Made by a program: the position numbers and the translations under genes | Notes under the pieces: generated by a model | Databases searched by the model: none | Told to the model about the DNA's origin: nothing | Seen by the model: the letters and a program-made list of their open reading frames with translations, nothing else | In this document: piece by piece, positions 24,702 through 33,664 of the stretch | Layout: every line of letters begins with the position of its first letter | Position numbering within the stretch: the first letter of the stretch is position 1 | DNA from: JACPFJ01 sp036504875 | GTDB lineage: Bacteria > Desulfobacterota > Desulfuromonadia > Geobacterales > Pseudopelobacteraceae | DNA length: 64,000 nt | Direction: 5' to 3' | Assembly: GCA_036504875.1 (NCBI GenBank) | Contig: DASXUK010000020.1 | Coordinates: 20,165-84,164, forward strand

Positions 24702-25766
24702 CTATTTTTCCACCTCTTGAATAGCCGACTTGACTGCTTGCTCGGTGATCTGCTTGTCACCAACCAGAATCTTGGTTTTTTTGGTCCTGGTGTTTGTAAC
24801 CACGACCGAGGGGGTAGAATTAAGGTTAAAACCGCGGTAGACGCTCAGGTTAGCCTGGGTGCCATACAGGATGTCGGCCATGTCGAGTTGGTGAAGTTTG
24901 ACCCCGAATGGGGCAACTGCCGCCTGAACCTGGTCCGGGCTGGGATTTTTTGTCTTTAAAGCCAGGTCACCCAGTGCTTTGCGCAAAGGTATGTACTTGT
25001 CCTTTTCTAAGTATAAAAACTGCAGGTTATAGGGGGTAAAGTTGGATGTCTCCCGGTGAATAGGAAAATCAACAAAAGTGACCTTGGCAAGGCGAGCAAT
25101 ATCCGGGAACATTTTTTCAACCACAGGCTCTACTTTACGGCAACTGGGGCAAAACCAGTCGCTAACGAAATAGACAATGGTGGCACTCTTCTGCTTCCCG
25201 AGAAAAGGATCCAGCTCGGCGGCCTGAGACTCTCTTTTTACACCCAAAATTGCGCCACCCAGACCAATGGCGACCATAATAATGACAGATAGAAAAAGTT
25301 TGGCACAAACTTTCATACCGGCTCCTTTGCGGGTCAATAGCCCCCAGCTTTCATAAGATTTAAACAGGACGCCTGAAAAAACAACGCCTGCAATTCCCAG
25401 ACAGATCGGACACCAGTGGCCGATATCATACTTTTGCAGCCAGATAAATCTTGTTTCCGCACCGGCAGCTGCAGCCAGCAAAAACAAAACAAGCCAATCC
25501 ACCCGAAAAAATCGATGAGTTGCTATCTTGAGGCCGAGCAACAGAGAAAAATAACTTATTCCGAACCAGCCAAAATTAAGGCCAAAGATTGAAAAATCGC
25601 CCATATCGCTGCAGGCTGAACAGATTTTTAACACCGAGACTATCGATAGAATCACACCTGCAAAAAGGGCAATACAGACACCATAACATGCAACTAGCTC
25701 CCCGAAGGGGGGCGATGGTATTAGCGGTTTAAAATGCTGATTAATGTTTGAGTTGGCGGTTTTCAT
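24702..25766 (-). CDS. VKOR-thioredoxin fusion, periplasmic disulfide-forming enzyme
   Basis: This 354-residue protein has about four or five membrane helices in its VKOR half. Cys 49 and 52 (CSAC) form the loop pair and Cys 119 and 122 (CPIC) the quinone-linked pair. After another helix (residues about 155-177) a DsbA/thioredoxin-like domain follows with CPSC at 206-209. Such fusions make protein disulfides using quinone. Close linkage to a large set of Cys-rich exported proteins suggests a role in their folding. A family cis-Pro (NSTPSVVV) is present near residue 318. Confidence 0.92.
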   Translation of the reverse strand: MKTANSNINQHFKPLIPSPPFGELVACYGVCIALFAGVILSIVSVLKICSACSDMGDFSIFGLNFGWFGISYFSLLLGLKIATHRFFRVDWLVLFLLAAAAGAETRFIWLQKYDIGHWCPICLGIAGVVFSGVLFKSYESWGLLTRKGAGMKVCAKLFLSVIIMVAIGLGGAILGVKRESQAAELDPFLGKQKSATIVYFVSDWFCPSCRKVEPVVEKMFPDIARLAKVTFVDFPIHRETSNFTPYNLQFLYLEKDKYIPLRKALGDLALKTKNPSPDQVQAAVAPFGVKLHQLDMADILYGTQANLSVYRGFNLNSTPSVVVTNTRTKKTKILVGDKQITEQAVKSAIQEVEK

Positions 25767-25826
25767 TATTTTCCTAAAATGATCGCCAAAATATACTATC
25801 TAATAATATCACAGGTCAAGCCTGTG

Positions 25827-26015
25827 TTACTTTCCCGGCAGGTTTTCAGTCCCAGCCCGATTCAGGGACTCGAAAACCTCGATTTGTTCCTGCATAGAAA
25901 GCTTTTTGCGGCAGCATGTTGTTTGTCTCAAACATAAATGGCAACGATCGTCAGAACACCATTGGCAGCAAGTGCAATCCGGGCAGGGATGTTTTTTAAT
26001 GGGCTCTTCAGCCAC
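25827..26015 (-). CDS. Cys-rich 62-residue protein
   Basis: The first half has ten Cys (CPDCTCCQWCSDDRCHLCLR and TTCC), which suggests binding of Zn or an Fe-S cluster. The second half is a short amphipathic helix. No signal peptide is seen, so it is likely cytoplasmic. The start is GTG at 26015; its G is also the last base of the upstream TAG stop (TAGTG), so translation is coupled to the deacetylase gene. I know no function. Confidence 0.65.
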   Translation of the reverse strand: MAEEPIKKHPCPDCTCCQWCSDDRCHLCLRQTTCCRKKLSMQEQIEVFESLNRAGTENLPGK

Positions 26016-26800
26016 TAGAAGACAACATTGCGCTTACCCAGGTTACCTTCCAGTATCTGGGAAAAGGCCTTGCCCTTATCGCTGTTGATCAGCAGATAAC
26101 GGGGGAGTGTCATGATGTTGTCCTTGGAAGTCGCATGATGGGCCTGGATTGTAAAGGTAGCCACATAACCAGCTTCGGCTGCTTTTTTCAGCAGATAGTC
26201 ATCAAAGATGCCGAATGGCCAGGCCAACAGGTCGACAGTGCCTCCCAATTCCTTTTCCAGCTTGGCCTTTGACTTCTTCAACTGGGTGTTCACCAGCTGC
26301 TCAAAGGCCTGGGGAGTCAGCTTCTTCCGGTCCTTCTTGAAGTTAGGATGCCAGAAGGTATGTGACTGCACATCGAATCCGTTCTTTTTGAGTTCACGCA
26401 ACTGATCCCATGTCATAGCATATTTGGCATTCGAAATTGCAGAGGGATAACAAAAGACCGTAACAGGGTAACGATATTTGCGGATGATCGGCAACATCTC
26501 GCTGTATACGGATTTATGGGCATCATCCTCGACGATTACCACGGATTTGGGGCCAGGGGCCGGGGCTTTGCCAAGATAATGATCAATCAGCTGTCGTAGT
26601 GGGATAACCTTGTAGCCGTTATCATGCAGATACTTCATATGCGATTCGAATATCGGTGTTGTGATTGTCATGCCATCAACCGCAGCCGGACCTAAACGAT
26701 GATATAGCAGGATTGGCACGCGGAAATCGGCACAAAAGGCGTAAGCTGGGGCAAGAAAAACTAGCAGGAGGAGCAGACAGAAGAACTTCTTCAGTAACAT
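26015..26800 (-). CDS. secreted polysaccharide deacetylase family protein
   Basis: This 261-residue protein has a signal peptide (to about residue 23) and a NodB-type deacetylase domain. Motif 1 appears as IVEDDA instead of TFDDG but keeps the Asp pair. Motif 2 is SHTFWHPN with both metal His. LLAWPFG is the likely motif 3. LLYHRLG at the start of the domain is typical of this family. It would remove acetyl groups from an extracytoplasmic polysaccharide; the substrate is not known. Confidence 0.88.
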   Translation of the reverse strand: MLLKKFFCLLLLLVFLAPAYAFCADFRVPILLYHRLGPAAVDGMTITTPIFESHMKYLHDNGYKVIPLRQLIDHYLGKAPAPGPKSVVIVEDDAHKSVYSEMLPIIRKYRYPVTVFCYPSAISNAKYAMTWDQLRELKKNGFDVQSHTFWHPNFKKDRKKLTPQAFEQLVNTQLKKSKAKLEKELGGTVDLLAWPFGIFDDYLLKKAAEAGYVATFTIQAHHATSKDNIMTLPRYLLINSDKGKAFSQILEGNLGKRNVVF

Positions 26801-26814
26801 AAACTGGATGACCT

Positions 26815-26876
26815 TTCAAAAATATAGTGGGGTAATTACCGGACGTTTTTTATCGTAGCTGATTTCCGCCCACTAT
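26815..26876 (-). terminator. possible terminator after the universal stress gene
   Basis: On the minus strand ATAGTGGG (26869-26876) can pair with CCCACTAT (26824-26831), followed by ATTTTT. The loop is long (about 37 bases), so confidence is moderate. Confidence 0.4.
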
Positions 26877-26896
26877 GTCCTCAAAAAAATAATTAA

Positions 26897-27352
26897 TCAT
26901 CCCCTGACGATGTATACAGAACAATGCGCGTTTGAGGCGACTTTATGAGAAACACTGCCCTTGATACGCCGCTGCAGAAAACCCTTGCCGGAACTGCCGA
27001 TAATAATCACATCGATCTGTTCTTTTTTGGCGAACTCGAGAAGTTTGTCGGCCGGTGCCCCATATTCGACGATCATCTCCAGAGCCACATTGTGTTCCGA
27101 GGCGCATTTTTCAATGACATAAAAAATTCTGCGTCGCAAATCATCCCATTTTGCTGTCTCTGTAACCGGGGCAGACGGGACAAAATCGGTATATGTGGCA
27201 GTAGGGGCGTTTGGCAGTACCAGCATGGCGTAGATCTGGCTTTTGAACTGGCTACTGCTGCCAATGGCCATCCTGACCGCTTCCTCGGCTGCTTTGTCCG
27301 ATTGCGGAGAGCCGTCAATAGCCACAAGGATCTTCTTTCTCAAGTTAAGCAT
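26897..27352 (-). CDS. universal stress protein (UspA family)
   Basis: This 151-residue protein has the Usp fold: KILVAIDGSPQSDKA at the start, VEYGAPADKLLEFAKKEQIDVIIIG in the middle, and the ATP-binding motif GSSGKGFLQRRIKGSVS near the end. It is probably an ATP-binding stress protein in the cytoplasm. It is divergent from an IclR-family regulator and its promoter contains an IclR/KdgR-like palindrome. Confidence 0.93.
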   Translation of the reverse strand: MLNLRKKILVAIDGSPQSDKAAEEAVRMAIGSSSQFKSQIYAMLVLPNAPTATYTDFVPSAPVTETAKWDDLRRRIFYVIEKCASEHNVALEMIVEYGAPADKLLEFAKKEQIDVIIIGSSGKGFLQRRIKGSVSHKVASNAHCSVYIVRG

Positions 27353-27418
27353 TGCCTATCCCCGCTCTGTTCTATTTCTTTAACTGGAACTTTCCCACCC
27401 ACTTCATATAATATAAAG

Positions 27419-27447
27419 AATATAAAGCAATGTTTCATACTTGACAA
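27419..27447 (-). promoter_or_regulatory. promoter of the universal stress gene
   Basis: On the minus strand TTGTCA (27442-27447) and TATATT (27419-27424) are 17 bases apart. Confidence 0.6.
27421..27439. promoter_or_regulatory. IclR-type operator candidate
   Basis: TATAAAGCA and TGTTTCATA flank one central base; seven of nine positions are symmetric. On the minus strand it reads TATGAAACATTGCTTTATA, close to the KdgR-type operator of IclR-family regulators. It covers the spacer and -10 of the stress gene promoter and lies next to the divergent promoter of the IclR gene. Confidence 0.45.
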
Positions 27448-27469
27448 TTATAAAACAATATTCTATGTA
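27441..27469 (+). promoter_or_regulatory. possible promoter of the IclR-family gene
   Basis: TTGACA at 27441-27446 and TATGTA at 27464-27469 are 17 bases apart. The -35 overlaps that of the divergent stress gene promoter. Confidence 0.4.
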
Positions 27470-27578
27470 TTTAACACTTGTATCAATTTCGGCATGTAAA
27501 AACAGGTTTTTTATTTTCATTTGATAAATTGAGAGCTTAAGCCACACTAAAATCTAACTTTTTTGATAGGAACTATCT

Positions 27579-28361
27579 ATGGCCAAGAAAGAAAAATCCG
27601 AATATCTGATTCAGGCAGTATCTCATGCCCTTGATCTTTTGGAACAATTTCACGATGAAATTGATGAATTAGGCGTTACAGAACTCAGCAAGCGGCTGAA
27701 ATTGCACAAGAATAATGTTTTCAGGCTTCTGGCAACATTGGAATCGCGCGGTTATATAGAGCAAAACCGCGTAACGGAAAATTACCGGCTGGGCCTGAAG
27801 ACCCTGGAACTCGGCCAGACTTTTATACGCCAGATGGGATTATTGCGGCAGTCCAAACCTGTATTAGAGGCACTGGTCAAGGAATGCAATGAAACCACCT
27901 ATGTGGCCATCCTAAAAGATTTCAACATAATTTATCTGGATGCTGTTGAAACAGACATGACCGTAAGGGTTGTCCCTAGGGTAGGCTCGCGCCTTCCGGC
28001 TTATTGTACCGCAGCCGGCAAAGTTCAGATTGCCTACATGAGTGATGAGGAACTTGAGAATCTTCTCCCTCACAAAGAACTCAAACGCTATACCAACAAC
28101 ACCATCACCGACCGTGATACTTTAAAAAAGCAATTAAAGGTCATCGCCGAGCAAGGGTTTGCTCTGGACAATGAAGAGCTTGATATCGGGGTTAGATGCG
28201 TAAGCGCGCCCATCCGTGATTACACCCGCCGTATCATCGGCGCAGTCAGTATCTCAGGTCCTTCGATGCGTTTCCTGGATGATCGTATTGACAAAGAGCT
28301 GACGCCTTTAGTCAAAAGAGCTGCCGAGGAGATATCTTCCAAACTTGGCTTTCAGAAATAA
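27579..28361 (+). CDS. IclR-family transcriptional regulator
   Basis: This 260-residue protein has an N-terminal winged HTH (residues about 10-75; GVTELSKRLKLHKNNVFRLLATLESRGYI) and an IclR effector domain. The C-terminal pattern VRCVSAPIRDYTRRIIGAVSISGP is typical. The effector is not known. The divergent stress gene with a KdgR-like palindrome between suggests autoregulation and control of that gene. Confidence 0.94.
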   Translation: MAKKEKSEYLIQAVSHALDLLEQFHDEIDELGVTELSKRLKLHKNNVFRLLATLESRGYIEQNRVTENYRLGLKTLELGQTFIRQMGLLRQSKPVLEALVKECNETTYVAILKDFNIIYLDAVETDMTVRVVPRVGSRLPAYCTAAGKVQIAYMSDEELENLLPHKELKRYTNNTITDRDTLKKQLKVIAEQGFALDNEELDIGVRCVSAPIRDYTRRIIGAVSISGPSMRFLDDRIDKELTPLVKRAAEEISSKLGFQK

Positions 28362-28382
28362 TCCCGGCCATTATTCCATCAC

Positions 28383-28407
28383 AAAGGCGGCTCTGGCCGC
28401 CTTTTTT
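28383..28407 (+). terminator. terminator after the IclR-family gene
   Basis: GGCGGC at 28386-28391 and GCCGCC at 28396-28401 flank TCTG, with A before and six T after. Confidence 0.92.
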
Positions 28408-28541
28408 CATTTCTGCTTGAAGAGCATGATACAGTTGGCTAGTATAGTTTGAATTCTCTGTCTAGGGATGAAACTTCCGCCGCTTATCCGAAAATGAACT
28501 TTTGAATATTAAAACTAAGTTTTTATACTCACGAGGCTTAA

Positions 28542-28733
28542 ATGCTGATTTATAAGGTAGTAGAACTGGGAACCGTTACTGAGGAAACAATTGAGGCGAC
28601 TCTCAACGAATGGAGTGCCAAGGGCTGGAGTTTTGACAGCCTGCAGTTTGCCATGCGCGAGTCCAGTCGACGACCTTCCATGGCCTTTGTGCTCTTTACC
28701 CGTGATCAGACCGATGGAGAGCTGGCCGAATGA
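28542..28733 (+). CDS. DUF4177-like small protein
   Basis: This 63-residue cytoplasmic protein starts with YKVVELGTVTEETIEATLNE and continues with WSAKGWSFDSLQF, the pattern of small DUF4177-type proteins. Its stop overlaps the polA start as ATGA, so the two are translated together. The function is unknown. Confidence 0.75.
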   Translation: MLIYKVVELGTVTEETIEATLNEWSAKGWSFDSLQFAMRESSRRPSMAFVLFTRDQTDGELAE

Positions 28734-31447
28734 ATGATGATACCCTTTATCTGGTCGATGGTTCATCCTACATCTATCGGGCCTATTTTGCCATTCGCCA
28801 TCTCTCCTCCCCCAGCGGACACCCCACCAATGCCATTTACGGGTTTGTCCAGATGCTGCTCAAGCTGCTCAAGGATCATGATCCTAAGCATGTAGCGGTA
28901 GTTTTCGATGCCGGTCGAACCACTTTTCGTACTGAGCTCTATCCGGAGTACAAGGCCAATCGGGTTGCCATGCCTGATGACCTGCGCGTTCAGGTGGGAC
29001 CGATCCGCGAAGTGGTCCGGGCCTTTAATATACCTACACTTGAGTTGCAGGGGTTTGAAGCCGACGACATTATTGGCACTCTGGCTGCCAAATTCGCCAA
29101 TAACGGTGGCAAGGTAATAGTTGTTACCGGCGACAAGGACCTGATGCAGATCGTTACCGACCGTGTCACCCTCCTGGACACCATGAAGGGCTCTGCCTCG
29201 GGGGTGACCGAGGTGATCGAGCGGTTTGGGGTGAAGCCGGAACTGGTCACCGATATTCTCGGCCTGGCTGGCGACTCCTCCGACAATATTCCCGGTGTGC
29301 CGGGAATCGGAGAAAAAACCGCTATGAAGCTGATCCATGAATTTGGCAGCCTGGATCAACTGCTGGAGCGAACCGGAGAGGTCAAGGGCAAAAACAGCGA
29401 AAAACTGCGCGAATTTCGCGAGCAAGCGCTTCTGTCACGCCGCCTGGCCACCATTGATTGTCACGTACCGGTCGAGATCAGCCTGGATGAACTGGCTACG
29501 CAGGAACCAGATCAGACCGCTTTGAACGACTTTTTCAAGAGGTACGGTTTCACGACTCTGATCAAGGAGCTGACCGCCCGCGCCACCTTACCGACCGAAG
29601 ACTACTGCACGGTTGTTTACCCGGCCGAGCTTGACAAATTGCTATCAGCTCTGCAACAAGCCGGCCTGTTCGCCTTTGACCTGGAAACAACCAGCCTGGA
29701 TCCGCGGGAAGCACGCCTAGTCGGCTTATCTTTTTCCTTTAAGGATCATGAAGCTTTTTATGTACCGGTGGGCCACACGATCCCCTCTTCCCAGGCTGAT
29801 TTGTTCAGCCGTGCTCAGGGCGCCGAAATTCTGCACCCCTCCCAACTCTGCCAGGAATCAGTACTGGAATGCCTGCGGCCGCTCCTGGAAAACCCGGCTT
29901 TACGCAAGGTCGGCCAAAATATTAAGTACGATCTGCAGGTATTGGCTAATCACGGCATTCGACTGGCAGGGACCTGGTTTGATACCATGCTGGCCTCCTA
30001 TGTACTGAATCCCACCCGTAAGGGACATGGCCTGGATGCCCTGGTGCTCGAACATTTAAGCCACAAGATGATCAGCTATAGCGAGGTTACCGGCACCGGC
30101 AAGGCCCAGAAAAATTTCGCGCAGATAGAGATCGACGCAGCCTCTCGTTACGCCTGTGAAGATGCCGATGCCACCTGGCTTTTGCGGAACAAACTCGAAC
30201 CAAAACTAGCCGAAAGCGGATTGGAAGAGCTGTTCCACACCCTGGAGATGCCGCTGTTGACGGTCCTGGCCGAGATGGAAAACCATGGCGTGCTCCTGGA
30301 CATCAACATGTTAGAGAGGCTTTCCAAAGATTTCGCTGCCAGATTGACCGAGCTGGAGGGGCGCATCTTCGAGCTGGCCGGTGGCCCCTTTAATGTCAAT
30401 TCTCCCAAACAAATGGGTGAGGTGCTCTTCGACCAAATGGGCCTGCAGACCGGCAAAAAGACCTCCGGCAAAACCGGCTGGTCCACTGACAACGAGGTTC
30501 TGACAGCCCTGGCCGAGGAACATGAAATTGCTAGGCTGATCCTGGATTATCGCGGAGTGGCCAAGCTTAAATCAACTTACAGTGACGCCCTCCCCCGTTT
30601 GGTAAATCCCCGCACCGGGCGCGTACATACCTCCTATAACCAGACTGTCACTAATACCGGCCGTTTGTCGTCATCCGAACCCAACCTGCAGAATATTCCA
30701 ATCAGAAGCGAAGAAGGGCGCATGATCCGGCATGCCTTTATCGCGCCGCCCGGCCAGGTGATCCTCTCGGCCGACTATTCCCAGATCGAGCTGCGCGTCC
30801 TGGCACATCTGTCCGGCGACCAGGTTTTCTGCCATGCCTTTGCCAATGACGAGGATATCCATACCCGCACCGCCAGCGAGGTCTTCGGCCTGTTCCCTGA
30901 GATGGTCACCCCTGACATGCGCCGTCAGGCCAAAACCATCAACTTCGGCATTATCTACGGACAAGGGGCCTTCAGCCTGGCCAAACAATTGGGCATAGCC
31001 CGCAAAACAGCCGATGAGTTCATCAACACCTATAAGGATCGTCACCGCGGTGCCATAGATTTCCTAGAGGCTTGCATCCGCCAGGCTGAAGAAACCGGTT
31101 GCGTAACAACCCTGCTGGGGAGACGTCTGCCGATTCCGGAGATTAACAGCAGCAACGGCAATATCCGTGCTTTTGCTCAGCGCAATGCCATTAACTATCC
31201 CATTCAAGGCTCGGCGGCCGACATCATCAAGAGCGCCATGCTCCGGGTCGACCGTCGCATACGTGCAGAAGGATTGAAAAGTCGGCTGATCATGCAGGTG
31301 CATGATGAACTGGTGCTTGAAGTGCCTGAAGATGAGCTTTTGCTGGTGGAACAACTGGTGGAGGAGGAGATGTCGCAGGCAGTAGAAACCAGGGTACCAT
31401 TGAAGGTGGATATCAGTTACGGCAAGAACTGGAGCGAGGCCCACTAA
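28730..31447 (+). CDS. polA: DNA polymerase I
   Basis: This 905-residue protein has all three domains: 5'-3' exonuclease (residues about 1-290; YLVDGSSYIYRAYFA, GVPGIGEKTA), 3'-5' exonuclease (about 300-490; FAFDLETTSLD) and family A polymerase (about 520-905; ADYSQIELRVLAHLSGD and MQVHDELVLEV). The exonuclease motif with Asp and Glu suggests active proofreading. It acts in repair and Okazaki fragment maturation. recO follows after four bases. Confidence 0.97.
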   Translation: MNDDTLYLVDGSSYIYRAYFAIRHLSSPSGHPTNAIYGFVQMLLKLLKDHDPKHVAVVFDAGRTTFRTELYPEYKANRVAMPDDLRVQVGPIREVVRAFNIPTLELQGFEADDIIGTLAAKFANNGGKVIVVTGDKDLMQIVTDRVTLLDTMKGSASGVTEVIERFGVKPELVTDILGLAGDSSDNIPGVPGIGEKTAMKLIHEFGSLDQLLERTGEVKGKNSEKLREFREQALLSRRLATIDCHVPVEISLDELATQEPDQTALNDFFKRYGFTTLIKELTARATLPTEDYCTVVYPAELDKLLSALQQAGLFAFDLETTSLDPREARLVGLSFSFKDHEAFYVPVGHTIPSSQADLFSRAQGAEILHPSQLCQESVLECLRPLLENPALRKVGQNIKYDLQVLANHGIRLAGTWFDTMLASYVLNPTRKGHGLDALVLEHLSHKMISYSEVTGTGKAQKNFAQIEIDAASRYACEDADATWLLRNKLEPKLAESGLEELFHTLEMPLLTVLAEMENHGVLLDINMLERLSKDFAARLTELEGRIFELAGGPFNVNSPKQMGEVLFDQMGLQTGKKTSGKTGWSTDNEVLTALAEEHEIARLILDYRGVAKLKSTYSDALPRLVNPRTGRVHTSYNQTVTNTGRLSSSEPNLQNIPIRSEEGRMIRHAFIAPPGQVILSADYSQIELRVLAHLSGDQVFCHAFANDEDIHTRTASEVFGLFPEMVTPDMRRQAKTINFGIIYGQGAFSLAKQLGIARKTADEFINTYKDRHRGAIDFLEACIRQAEETGCVTTLLGRRLPIPEINSSNGNIRAFAQRNAINYPIQGSAADIIKSAMLRVDRRIRAEGLKSRLIMQVHDELVLEVPEDELLLVEQLVEEEMSQAVETRVPLKVDISYGKNWSEAH

Positions 31448-31451
31448 GGGG

Positions 31452-32177
31452 ATGCGCGCCGAAAAGCTGCAGGCATTTGTCCTATCACACTTGGATTATG
31501 GTGACAGTGACCGGATTGTAACGCTGTTCACACTGGAACAAGGGCGCATCAAAGCCTTTGCCCGGGGGGCCCGCAAAAGCCGCAAACGATTTGGCGCCGC
31601 TCTGGAGCCATTTGCCCGCATAGAGGCACAGATCAGCGCCAAAGAGGGATTAGCCGGGCTCCAGCAGGCCGATATCCACAGCATCTATCCCAGGATCCGC
31701 ACCGATCTCGCAAAAATAGCTCACGCCCTTTATGCCTGCGAACTGGTTGATGTTCTAACCCCTGAGGGTCATGCCTTGCCGCGGCTATATCGGCTTTTTG
31801 CTGTCTATCTGGAACACCTGGAAGCAGAACTAGCCCTTGAAAACGACCGCCGGTTCTTTGAGATGAATGTGCTTAACATCCTGGGCTACCGCCCATCCTT
31901 GTTGACTTGCTCCCGCTGTAACGAGCCTTTTGGTGAAGCTGGAGCCCTGCTGCAAAAAGGGGGCGAGCCTACCTGTAGTGGTTGCGCTGCTGGCGGCCGC
32001 CTGCTCGGTTCCGACACCTTGAAGGCCTTGACCGCCTGCTTGAAAACAGGAAGGTTCGGGGTGGTCCATTTTACCGGGGAGACATTAAGCCAGGCCGGTT
32101 ATTTACTGGATGAAGCAGTGGCAGCTCATGCCGGCAGGCATATCAAGAGCGTTGACTTCCTGAAATTGGCCGAGTAA
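31452..32177 (+). CDS. recO: DNA repair protein RecO
   Basis: This 241-residue protein has the OB-fold N-terminus of RecO (AFVLSHLDYGDSDRIVTLFT) and a zinc-binding site made by CSRC and CSGC near residues 155-180. It helps RecR load RecA on SSB-coated DNA. It follows polA in one operon. Confidence 0.95.
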   Translation: MRAEKLQAFVLSHLDYGDSDRIVTLFTLEQGRIKAFARGARKSRKRFGAALEPFARIEAQISAKEGLAGLQQADIHSIYPRIRTDLAKIAHALYACELVDVLTPEGHALPRLYRLFAVYLEHLEAELALENDRRFFEMNVLNILGYRPSLLTCSRCNEPFGEAGALLQKGGEPTCSGCAAGGRLLGSDTLKALTACLKTGRFGVVHFTGETLSQAGYLLDEAVAAHAGRHIKSVDFLKLAE

Positions 32178-32264
32178 TACATTTATTAATTAATTTTAGA
32201 TTTATCCGGCTGAAGATAGGTGCTATGTTTGTTTTGTTCGTGAAAAGAGGAAAGGGCTGTGACG

Positions 32265-33368
32265 ATGAAATACAATAAGGGATTCATAGCCTTTTTCATA
32301 CTCAGCGTCTTCTGTTACAGCAATCCGGCCAATGCTACGGACAACTTCGAAATCAACCTGCAGGAACTGCATCCGACCAAACCAACAGCAACAAAGCCTC
32401 CCGCCACACCAGCAGGTTCCATCAAATTCGATATCAACCTGAAGGAACTGCATTCAGCCAAACCAAACGCAACAAAGCCCGCCACACCAGCCAGACCCAT
32501 CAAACTACAAACATCTCAGAATTCCGAAGCCGGCCCTAAGCAAGGCGAGAGTATCTACACCGTCCGTCCCGGTGATCATCTTTTTCTGATCCTGATGCGG
32601 CGTTACCGCCTTACCAATGATGCCGCTGAAAATCTGATACCAGAGGTAATGCGGCTGAATCATATCAGCAGCCCACACGGCCTGACCATCGGACAACGTC
32701 TGAATATCCCGCTTCCGCCGCCGGAAAACACCTATAAAAAAACTGAGTTTCTGGTAAAAAAAAGCAGCCGAAAAGGTTCCTCAGCTTCAATTAACAGGCA
32801 GCCTGAACCTGAAGGTAAGGAGAAAACTGAAATCTCGGAGGCCAAAGAAGCCGAAGTGAAATCCACAGAGACTTTGCCCGAACCGGCGATCGTAGTGCAA
32901 ACTCCGCGCACCATAACCATTTCACAGGCGCCGCAAAAGCGATCGTTATCCAAAGATACCTTGCTGCCGGCAGCGGTAACGATCTCTGCGGCACCTTCCT
33001 GTGGGATAGCCCGAGCAATTGCAGATCGACTCGGCTTGCTGACGCCCGACCTGATCAAGCCTCAGGCGGATCAGGAGATAATATCAGCCGCCAACGCCGG
33101 CCTTAAAGTGGTGGTAGCCTGCGGTCTTTCCACTGCCGAGATTTACACCTACGAGCGCCTGCTGTCACAAAAGGACACAACACTATTGATTTTTAACGGG
33201 AATGAGCCCTACTCACGCGTGGTGGAGAAGTTGGCCAACCGGCTAGGCCTTGATTACGAGCCGGTCAGCCCTGATGCCAATGGGGATCTGCCGCTGAGCT
33301 TTATCTTTTCAAAAGTTGGGTCTAGCGAACAAAGGATGCGCCTGACGATCGTTCCAGCAATCAAGTAA
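32265..33368 (+). CDS. secreted LysM-domain protein with an N-terminal tandem repeat
   Basis: This protein of about 367 residues has a signal peptide (ending near ANATDN), then two copies of a repeat of about 28 residues built on INLQELHPTKPTATK and INLKELHSAKPNATK, then a LysM domain (YTVRPGDHLFLILMRRY to GLTIGQRLNIPLPP). After a long polar linker a C-terminal domain of about 120 residues follows, with patterns such as GLKVVVACGLSTAEI. LysM binds peptidoglycan. The ATG at 32265 or the GTG at 32259 could be used; both fit the ribosome site. Confidence 0.8.
   Translation: MKYNKGFIAFFILSVFCYSNPANATDNFEINLQELHPTKPTATKPPATPAGSIKFDINLKELHSAKPNATKPATPARPIKLQTSQNSEAGPKQGESIYTVRPGDHLFLILMRRYRLTNDAAENLIPEVMRLNHISSPHGLTIGQRLNIPLPPPENTYKKTEFLVKKSSRKGSSASINRQPEPEGKEKTEISEAKEAEVKSTETLPEPAIVVQTPRTITISQAPQKRSLSKDTLLPAAVTISAAPSCGIARAIADRLGLLTPDLIKPQADQEIISAANAGLKVVVACGLSTAEIYTYERLLSQKDTTLLIFNGNEPYSRVVEKLANRLGLDYEPVSPDANGDLPLSFIFSKVGSSEQRMRLTIVPAIK
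32345..32505 (+). repeat. tandem coding repeat in the LysM protein gene
   Basis: Two adjacent units of about 80 bases encode the INL(Q/K)ELH...KP(T/N)ATKP repeat. They are similar also at base level, which suggests recent duplication. Confidence 0.7.
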
Positions 33369-33369
33369 C

Positions 33370-33383
33370 AAGGCCTCGCCTTT
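33370..33383. terminator. weak terminator-like hairpin
   Basis: AAGGC and GCCTT flank CTC between convergent genes, followed by TT. The stem is only five pairs. Confidence 0.3.
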
Positions 33384-33664
33384 TAATCAGCCCTGCTACT
33401 GTTTTTTTTCCTGCCTTCCAATAATACCCGCCAATAATAACCTGCCACAAAACCGCCCAGCGTTCCTGCGCTTAGAAATACAAACAGTTGCAGGTCCCCT
33501 TCGCTGGTGTCTATCAATGGTTTTTTAGCCTCGCGACCATGCTCACGGGCTATTTTCTGAACTACTGATTCATCAACCCCTTGCCACTTCTCACCGATAC
33601 ATATCTTTATCGGCAAAAGCAAAACAAACAGCAGATAACATATCGCCACCACATGAAGCTTCAT
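33383..33664 (-). CDS. CbiN-like small membrane protein
   Basis: This 93-residue protein has two membrane helices (residues about 4-22 and 60-80) with a polar periplasmic loop, the topology of CbiN/NikN additional components of Co/Ni ECF transporters. Sequence likeness to CbiN is weak, so the call rests on position and topology. Its ATG overlaps the cbiM stop as ATGA. A longer open frame up to 34306 runs through cbiM and is not real. No CbiQ or CbiO gene follows. Confidence 0.55.
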   Translation of the reverse strand: MKLHVVAICYLLFVLLLPIKICIGEKWQGVDESVVQKIAREHGREAKKPLIDTSEGDLQLFVFLSAGTLGGFVAGYYWRVLLEGRKKNSSRAD

